A DNA stretch of 64,000 nucleotides from Candidatus Paraluminiphilus aquimaris. GTDB taxonomy: Bacteria; Pseudomonadota; Gammaproteobacteria; Pseudomonadales; Halieaceae. The position numbers and the translations under genes are program-made. The DNA lies in assembly GCF_026230195.1 (NCBI RefSeq), contig NZ_CP036501.1:1550001-1614000 (forward strand), written 5' to 3'. The notes beneath the pieces are model-generated. The model had not been told where the DNA came from. It did not search any database and was given only the letters and a program-made list of their open reading frames with translations. Below are positions 36,047 through 45,040 of this stretch, piece after piece (the first letter of the stretch is position 1; the number at the start of each line of letters is the position of its first letter).

Positions 36047-36435
36047 GGTTTTAACCTCTTTTTAGCGTTATTAAGTTAAGAACTGCTTCATCAATTAAAA
36101 GATATGTCATAAATTGTGTCAAATAACTGATTTTTCCTTTCAGTACCGCCTTTGGCCGCAATTTTCAGTGAATGGATCCAAGCCTGCGCGACCGTTATCA
36201 GAACCAATGAAAAGCAGTACTTTGTCATTATTCTGTCACGATAGTGTCTCTCAGGGGCGAGATCGAGGGAATGCCTGTTTCGCGTTGTGTTTAGAACAAA
36301 CGGACTACCTCAAATAGGCGCGGTTGGCGTGTGGTGGTGGGGTGCGAAGCGCCATGCCGTGACGGAGTCGGCGCGACATAACCTAAAAACCCGCATAAAG
36401 TGTGACCGACGGTTTGGTGGAGTGAAAGTAAGCGT
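36047..36435. other. 389-base divergent intergenic region
   Basis: The part next to the TonB receptor is AT-rich and holds its promoter at 36094-36122. The part next to the alcohol dehydrogenase is GC-richer (36300-36420) and shows no obvious gene or sigma70 boxes. A 67-codon plus-strand frame that overlaps the promoter lacks a ribosome site and was rejected. Confidence 0.6.
36094..36122 (-). promoter_or_regulatory. Strong predicted sigma70 promoter of the second TonB receptor
   Basis: On the minus strand, TTGACA (36122-36117) is a perfect -35 box, followed by a 17-base spacer and TTTAAT (36099-36094), five of six matches to -10. The leader would be about 40 bases, with AAGAGG before the ATG at 36046. 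Confidence 0.75.
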
Positions 36436-37482
36436 ATGAAAGCCTTAGTGTTCAACGGTCCGCGAGATGTGCGGTACGAGCGTTTTCCTGACCCTGAATT
36501 AGCGACCGATAATAGTGTCATCGTTAAGGTCGAGCGGTGCAGTATTTGCGGCTCTGATTTGCACATGTACCACGGCGATAATGTGGGTGTCGCCAACTAC
36601 AGTGAAGGTGTAGAGCCCTTTTGTGTTGGGCATGAATTTGCGGGCGAAGTTGTGGAGGTAGGAAAGAGCGTCCATCGACACAAAGTGGGACAAAAGGTAC
36701 TTGCCTCTGGCGGTGCGCCCTGTGGTCGCTGCGAACACTGTCTTTCGGGGCATACAGCGCTGTGTAAGCACTGGACAGCGTTTGGACTAAGTACTCGCTT
36801 GAACGGTGGCCAGGCAGAGTTTGTCAATGTGCCAATGGCGGATCTCACCTTGCAGCCCATTCCTGAAGGGGTAAGCGATGAGCAGAGTATCCTGCTGACT
36901 GATGCAATGTGCACGGCCTACTTTGGTCTGACGCGAACAGCGATGGAGCCGGGCGACGCGGTCGCTGTTGTAGGCCTTGGCCCTATTGGACTTATAGGCG
37001 TTGAATTGGCGTATGTGCTGGGTGCCTCAAAGGTCTACGCCATCGATCCTGTGGCAAATCGTCGGGCGCACGCGGCGAATCTGGGCGCTGTGGCTTTGGC
37101 GCCCTCGCAAGCACTACCCACCATCATGGAGGCAACAAAAGGGGCGGGAGTACCGCGTGTCTTCGAGGCCTCAGGTGCTAAGTCGGCCGTCGAACTCGCC
37201 ATTAAAATTGCGGGGCGAGGTAGCACCGCATCATTTATTGGACTGCCCCAACCGGATGTACAGCTGCCTATGCTAAAAGTGCTCTACAAAGACATCACGA
37301 TTCGCGCGGGTGTGGCCTCAGTGATTGATCAATGGCCTCACCTGATTCCGCTCTTACAACACGGACGTTTAAAGGCGGAGGGGCTGTTTTCGCATCACAT
37401 GTCACTCGCACAGGGCACCGAGGCCTATCGAATCTTCGACGCCAAAGAGGACGACGTTGTTAAAATCATGATGACGCTCTAG
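36436..37482 (+). CDS. Zinc-dependent medium-chain alcohol dehydrogenase
   Basis: A 348-residue MDR-family enzyme. Catalytic zinc ligands are C38 (CSICGSD) and H66-E67 (VGHEFAG). The structural zinc is held by C96, C99, C102 and C110 (CGRCEHCLSGHTALC). The NAD(P) motif is VVGLGPIGLIG at about residue 177, and the later IDPV with A-N-R suggests NAD preference. It should oxidise a primary or secondary alcohol to a carbonyl compound. It is read away from the TonB receptor and converges on an SDR gene 58 bases downstream. The substrate is unknown; an alcohol intermediate of the island's pathway is likely. Confidence 0.9.
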   Translation: MKALVFNGPRDVRYERFPDPELATDNSVIVKVERCSICGSDLHMYHGDNVGVANYSEGVEPFCVGHEFAGEVVEVGKSVHRHKVGQKVLASGGAPCGRCEHCLSGHTALCKHWTAFGLSTRLNGGQAEFVNVPMADLTLQPIPEGVSDEQSILLTDAMCTAYFGLTRTAMEPGDAVAVVGLGPIGLIGVELAYVLGASKVYAIDPVANRRAHAANLGAVALAPSQALPTIMEATKGAGVPRVFEASGAKSAVELAIKIAGRGSTASFIGLPQPDVQLPMLKVLYKDITIRAGVASVIDQWPHLIPLLQHGRLKAEGLFSHHMSLAQGTEAYRIFDAKEDDVVKIMMTL

Positions 37483-37539
37483 CCACAGGCTATGTATCGC
37501 GCGTGCCAATGTCTAATTTTGCCCTGCGCTGTTGTGGGT

Positions 37540-38289
37540 TTAGAGGTAAGGCATTTGGATAGTAGAGCTGTTATCAACCCTGATTTCAGCTCCGTTAATG
37601 TGGCGTGATTCATGACTGGCTAGGAAGTAAATAACGTCGGTAACGGCTTCGGGTTCGCAGGCAAAACTGAAGGCTTTCATCGCCTGATGAGGCTCCATTT
37701 CTGGGAAGGTCCCCTCCATATTGTTGGTCATATCCGTCAGAATGCCATCAGGGTGAACACTGTTGCAGCGAATCGGTAACTGGTTGGTTTGACAGTGGAC
37801 CGCCACACTCATAGTGAGGCTTCTCACTGCCGCTTTTGCTGCACCATAGGCGATGAAGTGCGGGTAGCCCGCCAAGGCCGATGACGAAGAGATGTTAACA
37901 ATCGATGCAGCGTCGCTTTTCTTCAATGCATCGAGCATGAACTTCATACCCAAAAAGACCGATGTCGAGTTCACTTCCATCATTCGCTTGTAGTCATCAA
38001 CAGACGAAGTCTCAATGGTGTAGGTCATCAAAATAGCCGCGTTGTTGACCAGGACGTCGAGCTTTTCGTGGTCGGCAATGACAGAGTCTGACAGTGCTTG
38101 CCAGTCTGATTCACGAGTCACATCACAGGCCCGATAGGACACCTCTGGGTGTTCGAATAAGCCGTCGGGCACTCTAATGTCGGTGCCAATTACTGTGTAG
38201 CCGTGCTCCGCAAACTTCTTTACCGTCGATTGACCGACGCCACCTGCGGCGCCCGTTATGACGGCTACGCGTTTATTTTGAGTAGACAC
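37540..38289 (-). CDS. SDR-family oxidoreductase (classical, YGAAK)
   Basis: A 249-residue NAD(P)-dependent dehydrogenase. The cofactor motif is TGAAGGVGQS near the N-terminus, followed by NNAA (LVNNAAIL), the serine in NISSSSALAG and the catalytic YGAAK. The start is GTG 38289, with AGGAGG six bases upstream; the frame continues 20 codons further but without support. The C-terminal ending HINGAEIRVDNSSTIQMPYL departs from the usual GG-hydrophobic ending. It is divergent from a second SDR gene. A hydroxysteroid-dehydrogenase-like role fits the setting but cannot be read directly. Confidence 0.85.
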   Translation of the reverse strand: MSTQNKRVAVITGAAGGVGQSTVKKFAEHGYTVIGTDIRVPDGLFEHPEVSYRACDVTRESDWQALSDSVIADHEKLDVLVNNAAILMTYTIETSSVDDYKRMMEVNSTSVFLGMKFMLDALKKSDAASIVNISSSSALAGYPHFIAYGAAKAAVRSLTMSVAVHCQTNQLPIRCNSVHPDGILTDMTNNMEGTFPEMEPHQAMKAFSFACEPEAVTDVIYFLASHESRHINGAEIRVDNSSTIQMPYL

Positions 38290-38295
38290 CGAAGG

Positions 38296-38301
38296 CCTCC
38301 T
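38296..38301 (-). promoter_or_regulatory. Ribosome binding site AGGAGG deciding a GTG start
   Basis: A perfect AGGAGG (minus strand) lies six bases before GTG 38289 and supports the shorter SDR start. Confidence 0.8.
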
Positions 38302-38524
38302 ATTATGGGTTTTTGAACTCTCGACCAGAGGTCCTAGAGTGCCAATCATGCCCGGTGTTTAGCAAGGGCAGCGATAGGGTGCGGATGCGCAAATGGACCA
38401 TGCTGAGGCGCCAAGGTCGTGGGATGGTTGACGTAAATTTCGCACTGACAGCGCAGTTCGTCACGTGGCGGGTATGTCGCGAAGGTAATTCGCACGCTTT
38501 GAGGACTTTTTGAGGAAAAGCACC

Positions 38525-39304
38525 ATGTTGTTGAAGGATAAAGTAATAGTGATTAGCGGCGTGGGCCCCGGCCTTGGACAAACACTCGCCAAATTAGCGG
38601 CGTCTGAAGGTGCGAAGGTTGTTCTTGGCGCGCGCAATCAGGCATTCCTTGATGAAGTCAGGGAGTCGATAGAGGCGATGGGGGGGGAAGCGGTCGCGCT
38701 TAGCACGGACGTTACTTCAACAAAACAGTGCAAAGCCCTTGTGAGCGCCGGTGTCGAGGCTTTTGGCCGAATCAATGGGTTGGTGAACAGCGCCTATGCC
38801 CACGGTGACTGGGCTGCTGCTGATGCATCAGACCCTGACAAGATGGGAGAGGTTATCAATGTGATATGCCAAGGTGCCTTGCGTATGGCGCAGGCCTGTG
38901 CGCCTCACATGCAAGCTGCTGGGGGCGGATCAATTGTCAATGTATCGACCATGTCGACCGTAAAGCCTTTCTCTGGTGAAACCATGTATGCCGCAGGCAA
39001 GGGTGCCTTGAGTGCATTAACGCGGCACATGGCTAATGATTTTGGAAAGCATGCCATTCGAGTTAATGCACTGAGAATGGGCTGGATAGGTGGTGCGCCT
39101 GTTTACGGATTCATCGATGCCCAAGTTGAGGCCGGTGCAGATCGCGATACCGTTGTTCGAAGCATCACGGATCGAATCCCCCTTGGCATCATCCCGCCAG
39201 AGGCGGATTGTGCCAAGGCGGTACTTGCTTTCCTATCTGATTATTCAGCGGTCATTACCGGTACGTCTGTCGATGTGAACGGCGGCGAGTACATGGCACC
39301 GTAA
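38525..39304 (+). CDS. SDR-family oxidoreductase (classical, YAAGK)
   Basis: A 259-residue enzyme. The glycine motif is GVGPGLGQTLA, which is slightly unusual (P in the second position), with NSAYAHGDW in place of NNAG, a serine in NVSTMSTVKP and the catalytic YAAGK. The C-terminus, ITGTSVDVNGGEYMAP, is typical. ATG 38525 is chosen because AGGA lies eight bases before it, although a TTG five codons earlier is in frame. A small SRPBCC gene follows after 157 bases on the same strand. The substrate is unknown. The GVGPGLG variant occurs in SDRs that act on cyclic or steroid-like compounds; I note this only as a weak hint. Confidence 0.85.
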   Translation: MLLKDKVIVISGVGPGLGQTLAKLAASEGAKVVLGARNQAFLDEVRESIEAMGGEAVALSTDVTSTKQCKALVSAGVEAFGRINGLVNSAYAHGDWAAADASDPDKMGEVINVICQGALRMAQACAPHMQAAGGGSIVNVSTMSTVKPFSGETMYAAGKGALSALTRHMANDFGKHAIRVNALRMGWIGGAPVYGFIDAQVEAGADRDTVVRSITDRIPLGIIPPEADCAKAVLAFLSDYSAVITGTSVDVNGGEYMAP

Positions 39305-39461
39305 TGTCCACTACACGGTCGTACTCCCGCGCTCGTGGTAGACAGGGTAGGTGCTTAAAAGGTTGAAGACGACGGGTCACAGAGCGAATGGCAAACCGCG
39401 GTATTTTACGGGAAGTTCGCGTGACGCTCGGTTTTATCGAAGTGCGCAGAAGGAGTAAGTC

Positions 39462-39938
39462 ATGACTGAAGACGAAAAGTTGGCCGTGGATCCAAAGGCC
39501 ATTGTTCATTCAATCACGGTGCAAATTGATGCACCGGCACAGGTCGTCTGGGATGTACTCGTTGACTTTGAGCGCTATCGCGAGTGGAACCCCTTTTGTG
39601 TGGAGGCCTCGGGTGCACTTGAAATAGGCGCCCCATTAACCATGACGCTAAAAAGCTACACAGAAGAAGGGCAGTATTTCGATAATGTGGAGTTCATTAC
39701 CGAAATTGACGAGCCTCGCTTGGTGTCGTGGTCGGCGCCTTGGGTAGATGAATGGCCCTATCCGGCGAGGAGAGACCAATTTGTCATCTCTACAGGACCC
39801 GATACCTGCGAGTACTACTCTACTGACGCGTTCTTGGGGCCTCACGGCATTCACGTTATGCGCTTTGCCGGACCTTGGGTTAAGCGTGCCTTTGATGACA
39901 CAGCCCATGCGTTAAAGGCTTATATTGAGAGCAAGTGA
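39462..39938 (+). CDS. SRPBCC-family (polyketide cyclase/START-like) protein
   Basis: A 158-residue small ligand-binding-fold protein. It shows the typical VQIDAPAQVVWDVLVDFERY, the EWNPF motif and the later FAGPWVKRAFDDTAHALKAYI helix that closes the cavity. SRPBCC proteins bind hydrophobic compounds, sometimes acting as cyclases, but no catalytic residue can be named here. AAGGAG lies six bases before the ATG. A paralogue with the same EWNPF-x(n)-GAP arrangement lies at 56638-57084 in the same island. It faces the convergent sulfotransferase gene 16 bases away. Confidence 0.85.
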   Translation: MTEDEKLAVDPKAIVHSITVQIDAPAQVVWDVLVDFERYREWNPFCVEASGALEIGAPLTMTLKSYTEEGQYFDNVEFITEIDEPRLVSWSAPWVDEWPYPARRDQFVISTGPDTCEYYSTDAFLGPHGIHVMRFAGPWVKRAFDDTAHALKAYIESK

Positions 39939-39954
39939 TGCTTTTTAAGGGGTA

Positions 39955-41106
39955 TTAACGCGCCGTATGTCGCGAAATATACTCGCCAAACTGGTCTTCG
40001 ATACCCGCGGCTGTGAAACCATAATCTGCTAACTGGTAATGGTGCTCGGGGCGGTTCTCGCGCGCATTCATATCTCGCCAACGGGCCATTTCCGTTAGCG
40101 CCCCTTCGGTTAGCGTTTGCCCCGTGAATTCATAGATCCGCCGAATCGTCGCTTCAGGGTCGCTCACTGAGTCTTGGAACCACAGGTCTAAATAGTGATG
40201 GTCATGGCCGTTGTCGCGGAACTCCCGAGTCTTGGCGAGGCCGACCTGCCACTTATTTGCCCAATGTTGGGCCATGGCAACAGGGTCGAGCTTGTCGGTA
40301 AAGGGTGACGCCAGAGCTGACATCATGCTGCCGTACGAGGGGATGACCTCGAGCGGGTGGCGGTGAGTTTGAATCACTACCGCATCGGGGAATCGTGCAA
40401 AAAGATGTTCAGGGTAGTGAAGGTGATGCGGTGTTTTTAAGAGCCAGCGCCTGCCGGTTAGCCCTTTTCTTCGTTTCTGCCACTGTAAGAACTGCAGCTG
40501 TAGGTAGAGATAGTTGTAGCCGGCAGATTGATCTTGGTTGTAAAGGTTGTCGCCGTACTTAGGCATGAAGCCATAACATTCAGGAACGGTGCTCATGAAG
40601 GCATGCTCGAGCAGCATGATCTCTTCATCAGCAGCAACAGGGTCCATAGGGTGGATGGCTGCAAGTTCAGGTGAAGCCTCCAGCATGGCAGCGACTTCTG
40701 CCTGAGCAATTGGAATTCGATCGTCTTCTTGCTCAAAGTCGTCGTTGAGCGGACTCGGTTGGCGAACTTCATACCAAAGCGGTGCGAGAAGTTGGTCATC
40801 AGCGGCAATGCTTCGGTGCAACATCGTCGTACCTGTGCGAGGAAGTCCGATCACAACAATGGGGCTGAGAATTTCCTCTTCTAGAATCTTGGGATAGCGC
40901 TCAATCCATTGCTCAAGTCTAAGTCGATTTGCGAGCAAATCTATCAAACGAGCCGCATGGAACTGTCTGCCAATCTCGTTAAGGGCGGCCTCGGTATTTA
41001 GTCCCTCGATCAGGGATTCGAAGAGAGGTAAGAAACGCAGATCGCTGAATGCTGAAGCGTTCGCCACTTCCAGCGCCTTGGTTACGAGTTGATCAGTATT
41101 TAGCAC
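39955..41106 (-). CDS. Sulfotransferase (PAPS-dependent, Sulfotransfer_3-like)
   Basis: A 383-residue cytosolic enzyme that would transfer sulfate from PAPS to a hydroxyl group. The 5'-phosphosulfate loop is visible as PIVVIGLPRTGTTMLH (about residues 101-116). The 3'-phosphate motif is in HRHPLEVIPSYGSM, where the arginine and serine are seven residues apart. The remainder is the alpha-helical domain of the Sulfotransfer_3 family. The start GTG 41106 is preferred; an in-frame ATG 60 bases earlier lies inside the preceding gene. It is the last gene of the DUF1214 operon, and a sulfatase and an alkylsulfatase-like gene lie 8-10 kb away. Confidence 0.88.
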   Translation of the reverse strand: MLNTDQLVTKALEVANASAFSDLRFLPLFESLIEGLNTEAALNEIGRQFHAARLIDLLANRLRLEQWIERYPKILEEEILSPIVVIGLPRTGTTMLHRSIAADDQLLAPLWYEVRQPSPLNDDFEQEDDRIPIAQAEVAAMLEASPELAAIHPMDPVAADEEIMLLEHAFMSTVPECYGFMPKYGDNLYNQDQSAGYNYLYLQLQFLQWQKRRKGLTGRRWLLKTPHHLHYPEHLFARFPDAVVIQTHRHPLEVIPSYGSMMSALASPFTDKLDPVAMAQHWANKWQVGLAKTREFRDNGHDHHYLDLWFQDSVSDPEATIRRIYEFTGQTLTEGALTEMARWRDMNARENRPEHHYQLADYGFTAAGIEDQFGEYISRHTAR

Positions 41107-41125
41107 AATCTGGTCCCCATGGGAT

Positions 41126-42577
41126 TTACAGCTCCGATGCGCTCTGAGCCGTGTCGTTAGAGCCACTGTTGAGCGTTCTTAGCCTCGCGGTTGGCGCCGG
41201 TGCCTGATCAGATAGTAAATATCGTATCGCCACCAACCCCTCTGACGCACCGCCGGTATTGAGCCAGTCCTCACCTTCTGGCGGTGGAGTATCGCTAATC
41301 CAAACACGATAGTTACCTTGTCGGTTTGTGATTTCACTGCCCTTGAGCGAGGCGGGTTCTCCATTAGACTCGATAGACTGCATCCAATGGTCTTGTAAGG
41401 TGATACTCCAGAAGGCGGCCACAGGTACTTCGCCCTCAACAACGAGGGCGTCACCCGGCGCGAGCGAGAAAGAGCCGCCGTGGTAGTCATTGTCGGGCGT
41501 CGGATAAAAAATGCCGACGAAATCCGGAGACACGGTAGCGGGACGATCAAAACTATTCGTTGTTTCTTTGAGTGCGTCTGCAAGTGCAAGACTGCCTTGC
41601 CAAGTCTGATTGAAAAAGTTCACAGCGTTCTCTGCGCGCGTTTCAAAGGAGGTAGCGTCCTGACCAGGGGTGCCTGTCTGAGTTATTAATCCTGCAATAG
41701 AGGTAGCCGAGGTTCTCAAGCGTTTAATTGTGAGTCTCGAAGGCTGGCGAGGCTCTGAGTCAAAAAAATACTCCCGAACCATGATCAGGTGACTGCTAGC
41801 ACTGAGCTTCAGTGTCGCTTGCTGGGAGTTTGACCCTATGTTCCGCATCCGAAAGCCTGAAACGTCGTCGTGGGAAAGGATAGATAACGCACTTTCTGCT
41901 CCCTCTGATATTTCTGTACTTCCTGCGCTCTCTCCCAAAACAGTATCTAATTTCTTGCTCTGAGACGTCTTGTCACTCGATTCGCTGGTCAACCGGATGC
42001 GGAATACGCTGTTTTCTGCATCGGGGACGATACTGGTACTGTCCGCTGCGCGATTCCACCCGATGATGGGATTACGCTCATAAACAACGAACCCTAGATA
42101 GTCGGCGGACCCTGTGGTTATCGCTACCTCGTACTCCCCATCAGCTTCGATTGGCGCTGTTGAGTAAATGGCATCAGGGCTGTCCCCCAAGAATTTTCGA
42201 TAATCACTCATCCAGTTGGTGAATTCTGGCTGTAACGGGTCCCCTTTGGCGATATGCATCTCCACTGATGCTGCCAACAACCCACCTAGGTAGTCATAGG
42301 CTTTCCCTAGCGAGGCTTCTGAAGCTTTCGGATTACGCTCACGGATGGCGTTTGCCGCATGCTCGAGACTAATCGATAAATCACTTATTTTTATGGCAGC
42401 AGCCGAGCCCAGAGCCCAGCTCATATCCGGTCGACTGATCGTATCTCGTGCGTTAAAGGTGCCTAGTGCGTAACTGACCGACGCCACAATAAGTATGGCC
42501 GCAATGACACTTGCCAGCCGACCGAGGCGCCTGGTCATGAAGGTTCGGGCGTGAGGTGCGGATATCTCCTGGGTCAT
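41126..42577 (-). CDS. DUF1214 protein with N-terminal membrane anchor
   Basis: A 483-residue protein. Residues about 15-40 (RLASVIAAILIVASVSYALG) look like a membrane anchor or uncleaved signal. The rest ends in a DUF1214 domain recognisable by FSLAPGDALVVEGEVPVAAFWSITLQDHW and EDWLNTGGASEGLVAIRYLL. The function of the family is unknown to me; the beta-rich fold and conserved W residues could bind sugars or other ligands. It starts four bases inside the previous DUF1214 gene (ATGA) and ends 19 bases before the sulfotransferase start. It is the second of three DUF1214 proteins in the window. Confidence 0.8.
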   Translation of the reverse strand: MTQEISAPHARTFMTRRLGRLASVIAAILIVASVSYALGTFNARDTISRPDMSWALGSAAAIKISDLSISLEHAANAIRERNPKASEASLGKAYDYLGGLLAASVEMHIAKGDPLQPEFTNWMSDYRKFLGDSPDAIYSTAPIEADGEYEVAITTGSADYLGFVVYERNPIIGWNRAADSTSIVPDAENSVFRIRLTSESSDKTSQSKKLDTVLGESAGSTEISEGAESALSILSHDDVSGFRMRNIGSNSQQATLKLSASSHLIMVREYFFDSEPRQPSRLTIKRLRTSATSIAGLITQTGTPGQDATSFETRAENAVNFFNQTWQGSLALADALKETTNSFDRPATVSPDFVGIFYPTPDNDYHGGSFSLAPGDALVVEGEVPVAAFWSITLQDHWMQSIESNGEPASLKGSEITNRQGNYRVWISDTPPPEGEDWLNTGGASEGLVAIRYLLSDQAPAPTARLRTLNSGSNDTAQSASEL

Positions 42578-43659
42578 GCGCTAGCGTCCGAAGCGTGGAT
42601 GACTCGGGTGGTCGGATTTACGGGGTCTTTGCAGCCCACCCATCGGAAGCAGAGTGTGCCCTCCACGTGACCGCCGGTGCTGAGCCAGTTTGCGTGTCCG
42701 CTGTCTTTCACTGCGATGTGTATATCAACTGACCCGTCAACCTTAACGCTGGCTGTGTGTCGGTTGATTGAAATCTTGTGATATCGGTAGTCGAGAGACT
42801 CCATCCAGTAGTTATCAACTTGCAGGTTCCAGGTCTGGCACTCGGGAACAGAGGGGAGTGTCACAATCATGACCTCATCCGAATTCAGACGAAAATGACC
42901 ATGGTAGTAAATGATATTGGGATCTCCACCCACAGCTTGGCAAAAAGCCTGATCCCAAAGTGGGAGACTATTTGGGTTCTCCCGGATTTCTTTACTCCAC
43001 TGTGAAAACAAACCGACTGTATTGCGATAAAAGGCCATCGCCTTGTCGAAGTCGGCTGTGACTTTCTCTTTGCTTAAGGGAGAAGGTATCGCCGTCGTAT
43101 CAACCCGATGAATCTGTATATCAGCCGATGTCTCAAGCGATCGGTCTAAAAAGGTCTGACGAATCAGCAGTGATTCGGATTCTGTATCCATGGCTAGCCA
43201 GTTGCCCGACTGCTCGTTGGCGCTAAGGATGATCTCGAAGTTGCCCTCAGCGTCGATCTCAATCGTATTGCTGTCGAGGAACCCCGTTTCGATTTGTTTG
43301 AAATTCTCTGCGTAACTGCCTTTGCTCGTCGCAAAGCTGATGTAGTCGATCGATCCGCGTTTTCCCGTCAGCCGGTATTCAAACCGACCGTCGATAACGG
43401 CTTTTTGGTAGATATTATCGGGGTTGTCGGCGCCTAACTTAATAGTTTCATGCGCGGGTTGGTAAAGCACCGGGAATGCCGCGTCGTTGAATTCCACGTA
43501 CCACTCCAGCGCGGCTCGTGCCATTCGGGACAAATAACGCAATCCCTCCGCCTGGCTTTGCTCGTCCTGAGGGACGTGATCCTTTGTCAGCTCTTGTCCT
43601 GCCACTTTTAGTGTGTCGCAGAAGGCATCCCATGTGGCAGCCATATCGTTAGCGGCCAT
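42574..43659 (-). CDS. DUF1214 protein without signal peptide
   Basis: A 361-residue protein with the DUF1214 C-terminal domain (IIYYHGHFRLNSDEVMIVT, then WNLQVDNYWMESLDYRYHK and GHANWLSTGGHVEGTLCFRW). No export signal is visible, unlike the neighbour that follows. The start is ATG 43659, with AAGGAA seven bases upstream; a longer frame reaching 43719 would overlap the SnoaL-like gene. It ends in a four-base overlap (ATGA) with the anchored DUF1214 gene. The two tandem paralogues, one soluble and one anchored, are likely to act together, perhaps in different compartments. The reaction is unknown. Confidence 0.8.
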   Translation of the reverse strand: MAANDMAATWDAFCDTLKVAGQELTKDHVPQDEQSQAEGLRYLSRMARAALEWYVEFNDAAFPVLYQPAHETIKLGADNPDNIYQKAVIDGRFEYRLTGKRGSIDYISFATSKGSYAENFKQIETGFLDSNTIEIDAEGNFEIILSANEQSGNWLAMDTESESLLIRQTFLDRSLETSADIQIHRVDTTAIPSPLSKEKVTADFDKAMAFYRNTVGLFSQWSKEIRENPNSLPLWDQAFCQAVGGDPNIIYYHGHFRLNSDEVMIVTLPSVPECQTWNLQVDNYWMESLDYRYHKISINRHTASVKVDGSVDIHIAVKDSGHANWLSTGGHVEGTLCFRWVGCKDPVNPTTRVIHASDASA

Positions 43660-43669
43660 ACGACTTTCC

Positions 43670-44179
43670 TTATTGTTCAGTGACCAAACCTGGCGCGCTG
43701 CCGATTTGTTCGATTGCAACGACGCCCTCAGCAGACGAAAGAAATAGGTTGGACATCAACGTGTACTTGGAGACGCGCATTTTCCACTCGCCATTAACTC
43801 TAGCGTACTCATCTTCGTAGTAACCGCTCATCAGCTGCACTTGCTTTTGCTCGGTCTCCAGCAGTTGGAATCGCATCCGCCAGCGACCTTTCGCTGTATC
43901 CGGCCCCGTCATCTCAATTTCAGGGGCTGTGCCGTGGTGCATGTCAACGTGTGTGGGGTGGCAGGCGAGTGACTCGAAGACGCCGATGAAGGCGTCCATG
44001 TCAGTGAATTCACCGATGAATCCAAAATCGATAAGGAAATCATCTTCGTCGTAACAGCTGCGCATCCCTGCAAGATCACGCGTATCACAGGCGAACCACC
44101 ACCGTGCTTTGAGCCGCTTTATGGCCTCAATGTCTTCGAGTGCTTGGACCCTTAAAGCGAGATCAGTTGCTGCAGACAC
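43670..44179 (-). CDS. SnoaL-like (NTF2-fold) protein
   Basis: A 169-residue protein of the SnoaL_4/NTF2-like group, with the N-terminal helix LEDIEAIKRLKARWWFACDTRD and the beta-strand GYYEDEYARVNGEWKMRVSKYTL near the end. The fold includes ketosteroid isomerase, scytalone dehydratase and ring-hydroxylating beta subunits. KSI catalytic residues cannot be confirmed. It starts at GTG 44179, two bases after the ADC-like gene ends, and is followed ten bases later by a DUF1214 gene. A related SnoaL-like gene is at 62476-63117, next to the 3-ketosteroid dehydrogenase-like gene. Confidence 0.8.
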   Translation of the reverse strand: MSAATDLALRVQALEDIEAIKRLKARWWFACDTRDLAGMRSCYDEDDFLIDFGFIGEFTDMDAFIGVFESLACHPTHVDMHHGTAPEIEMTGPDTAKGRWRMRFQLLETEQKQVQLMSGYYEDEYARVNGEWKMRVSKYTLMSNLFLSSAEGVVAIEQIGSAPGLVTEQ

Positions 44180-44181
44180 GG

Positions 44182-44955
44182 TTATTTCCCGGGCGCACCA
44201 TTAACACCGGGCCATCGTGAGCCAGAAATGGTGTCTGCGAAGGGCAGGAATGCCTCGGGATCAAGCGGTTTTGATAATGTGACAGAACGATCCAAGAAGA
44301 TTGGCCACCACAGGTAGGCCGATAGCTGCTCACGCATAGGCAGCTTGCTGGCCAGGGGATCCCATGGACTGTCGCGCAACACTAGCTGGCCTTGTACGTT
44401 CTCTTTCCACGCAGTGCCATATTTGCTGGCCACGTGGACCACGTGGGGAGGGAAGTCGTAGCCTGTCGCAGGGCCACCAATGCTGACCGCGCGGGAAACC
44501 TTAATCCACCACTCATTTTGCACGAATTCGTCACCAGTATCGGTTGGTCCTTCGCTCATGCCGTCAAATTCGAGGAACGTATAGCCTTGGTGTGTGCACT
44601 TTGCTCGGACCATAGGACCCAAGCGGTGATAGTCAATTTCGCAGGGGTATTTAGGCTGACCATTCGTCTCTTGTGAGATAAAAATGGCCGACTCCTGATC
44701 GATGCCGTAGCCGAGTGTGAATTCACCTTCGACGCCATCAAAATCCGCATTAACAGTGGTTACAACGCCGTACTCGGGTACGTCTGGAACCGGGAAATTG
44801 TAAACAGTCAGGTTTACGTTTGGCTCTTTGCCCACCGTGATACCGGGCGGCAAGAGCGCGGCGATTGCCTCAGGATCAGTACGGTAGTGAACCTTAAGCA
44901 TTGGCCAATTAATAATATCGCCTGGTGCGCCCATTGGGGCTTGTGCGTCACTCAT
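44182..44955 (-). CDS. Acetoacetate-decarboxylase-family protein
   Basis: A 257-residue protein of the ADC-like fold. The start MLKVHYRTDPEAIAALLPPGI and the middle VYNFPVPDVPEYG match the family. The Schiff-base lysine region is seen in SQETNGQPKYPCEID, where the usual PKK is PKY, so the first lysine is kept and the modulating second lysine is not. Family members decarboxylate beta-keto acids or act as retro-aldolases. A different substrate from acetoacetate is likely, given the neighbours. AAGGA lies eight bases before the ATG. It begins a five-gene block that ends with the sulfotransferase. Confidence 0.8.
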   Translation of the reverse strand: MSDAQAPMGAPGDIINWPMLKVHYRTDPEAIAALLPPGITVGKEPNVNLTVYNFPVPDVPEYGVVTTVNADFDGVEGEFTLGYGIDQESAIFISQETNGQPKYPCEIDYHRLGPMVRAKCTHQGYTFLEFDGMSEGPTDTGDEFVQNEWWIKVSRAVSIGGPATGYDFPPHVVHVASKYGTAWKENVQGQLVLRDSPWDPLASKLPMREQLSAYLWWPIFLDRSVTLSKPLDPEAFLPFADTISGSRWPGVNGAPGK

Positions 44956-45040
44956 AGTGTTGTTCCTTCTTATCGTTCTTTTAGAATTTTTGTCACTGTA
45001 CGGACTGGTTTTATCTGCGCTTCATAGGTTTAGCGGGCGA

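Noticed and set aside
36114-36317. 67-codon plus-strand frame in the divergent region
   Set aside because: It overlaps the strong promoter of the TonB receptor and has no ribosome site or similarity.
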